Part shown: one piece after another, positions 5,706 through 5,951 of the stretch
How the letters are laid out: each line of letters starts with the position of its first letter
Position numbering within the stretch: position 1 is the first letter of the stretch
Assembly (NCBI GenBank): GCA_030145265.1
Contig: JAQYWA010000137.1
Span: 1 to 5,951, forward strand
From: Desulfuromonas sp.
Lineage (GTDB): Bacteria; Desulfobacterota; Desulfuromonadia; Desulfuromonadales; Trichloromonadaceae
Length of the DNA: 5,951 nt
Reading direction: 5' to 3'
The notes under the pieces: model-generated
The model's input: only the letters and a program-made list of their open reading frames with translations
Told to the model about the DNA's origin: nothing
Database searches by the model: none
Program-made: the position numbers and the translations under genes

Positions 5706-5951
5706 TCACGCCGTTTCAACCCCGGCGTCCTCTTCGAGTTGCAGATCGCGGATCGCCATCTCGCGCAGCTTGAACTTCTGGATCTTGCCGCTGGCGGTCA
5801 TCGGGAACTCGTCGACGAACTTGACGTAGCGGGGAATCTTGTAATTGGCGATGCGGCCCTTGCAGAAGTCGATGATCTCCTCCTCGCTGCAGGAGACGCC
5901 TCCCTTGAGCATCACCGCGGCCATGACCTGCTCGCCGAACTTGCGGTCGGG
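5706..5951 (-). CDS. C-terminal end of an AMP-binding acyl-CoA synthetase (5' part outside window)
   Basis: The frame is open to the window edge and gives 81 residues ending at TGA (5708-5706). The ATG at 5924 is internal, since the frame continues upstream as PDRKFGEQV. It is the mobile C-terminal subdomain of the ANL adenylate-forming superfamily. The pattern [31 protein letters not shown] and [18 protein letters not shown] is characteristic of fatty acyl-CoA synthetases. The lysine in SGK (codon at 5786-5784) is the conserved A10 lysine needed for adenylation. The enzyme would activate a carboxylic acid, probably a medium- or long-chain fatty acid, to its CoA thioester using ATP. Chain length and exact subfamily need the missing N-terminal domain. 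The short tail after the motif (ends GVETA) is variable in the family. Confidence 0.93.
   Translation of the reverse strand, partial: PDRKFGEQVMAAVMLKGGVSCSEEEIIDFCKGRIANYKIPRYVKFVDEFPMTASGKIQKFKLREMAIRDLQLEEDAGVETA

Overview
The window reads as chromosome of a Gram-negative, moderately GC-rich bacterium. The evidence is a PqiB/PqiC envelope lipid-transport pair, with an outer-membrane-type lipoprotein signal. AT-richer intergenic stretches carry degenerate CACGGAT / CTTTGCG / ATCCG repeats. That intergenic style reminds me of Desulfuromonadales/Geobacter-type deltaproteobacteria, but this lineage is an inference and no marker gene here proves it.

Layout: (1) 1-2171, plus strand: the 3' nearly complete part of pqiB (MCE-domain protein), overlapping by 4 nt the gene for a PqiC-like lipoprotein; pqiA would be expected just upstream, outside the window. 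(2) 2172-2596: gene-free, with a patchwork of short degenerate repeats, ending in a strong hairpin terminator for the gene on the other strand. (3) 2597-4102, minus strand: a cytoplasmic GH13 alpha-amylase-family enzyme whose start appears to be a non-standard CTG. (4) 4197-4226: intrinsic terminator of the next gene. (5) 4257-5447, minus strand: an M24 (Xaa-Pro aminopeptidase/prolidase-like) metallopeptidase. (6) 5448-5705: a second gene-free stretch with a copy of the repeat seen in (2). (7) 5706-5951, minus strand: the C-terminal end of an acyl-CoA synthetase that runs off the window.

The plus-strand pqi genes converge on the minus-strand block. Only pqiB and pqiC clearly work together, as parts of one trans-envelope lipid-trafficking machine. 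The amylase, peptidase and acyl-CoA synthetase look like unrelated housekeeping or catabolic enzymes. A terminator separates the peptidase from the amylase, so they are probably separate transcription units.

I saw no RNA gene, CRISPR array, transposase, phage gene or toxin-antitoxin module, and no convincing new multi-gene system. The most useful observations are the CTG start of the amylase and the direct repeat pair bracketing the amylase-peptidase block.
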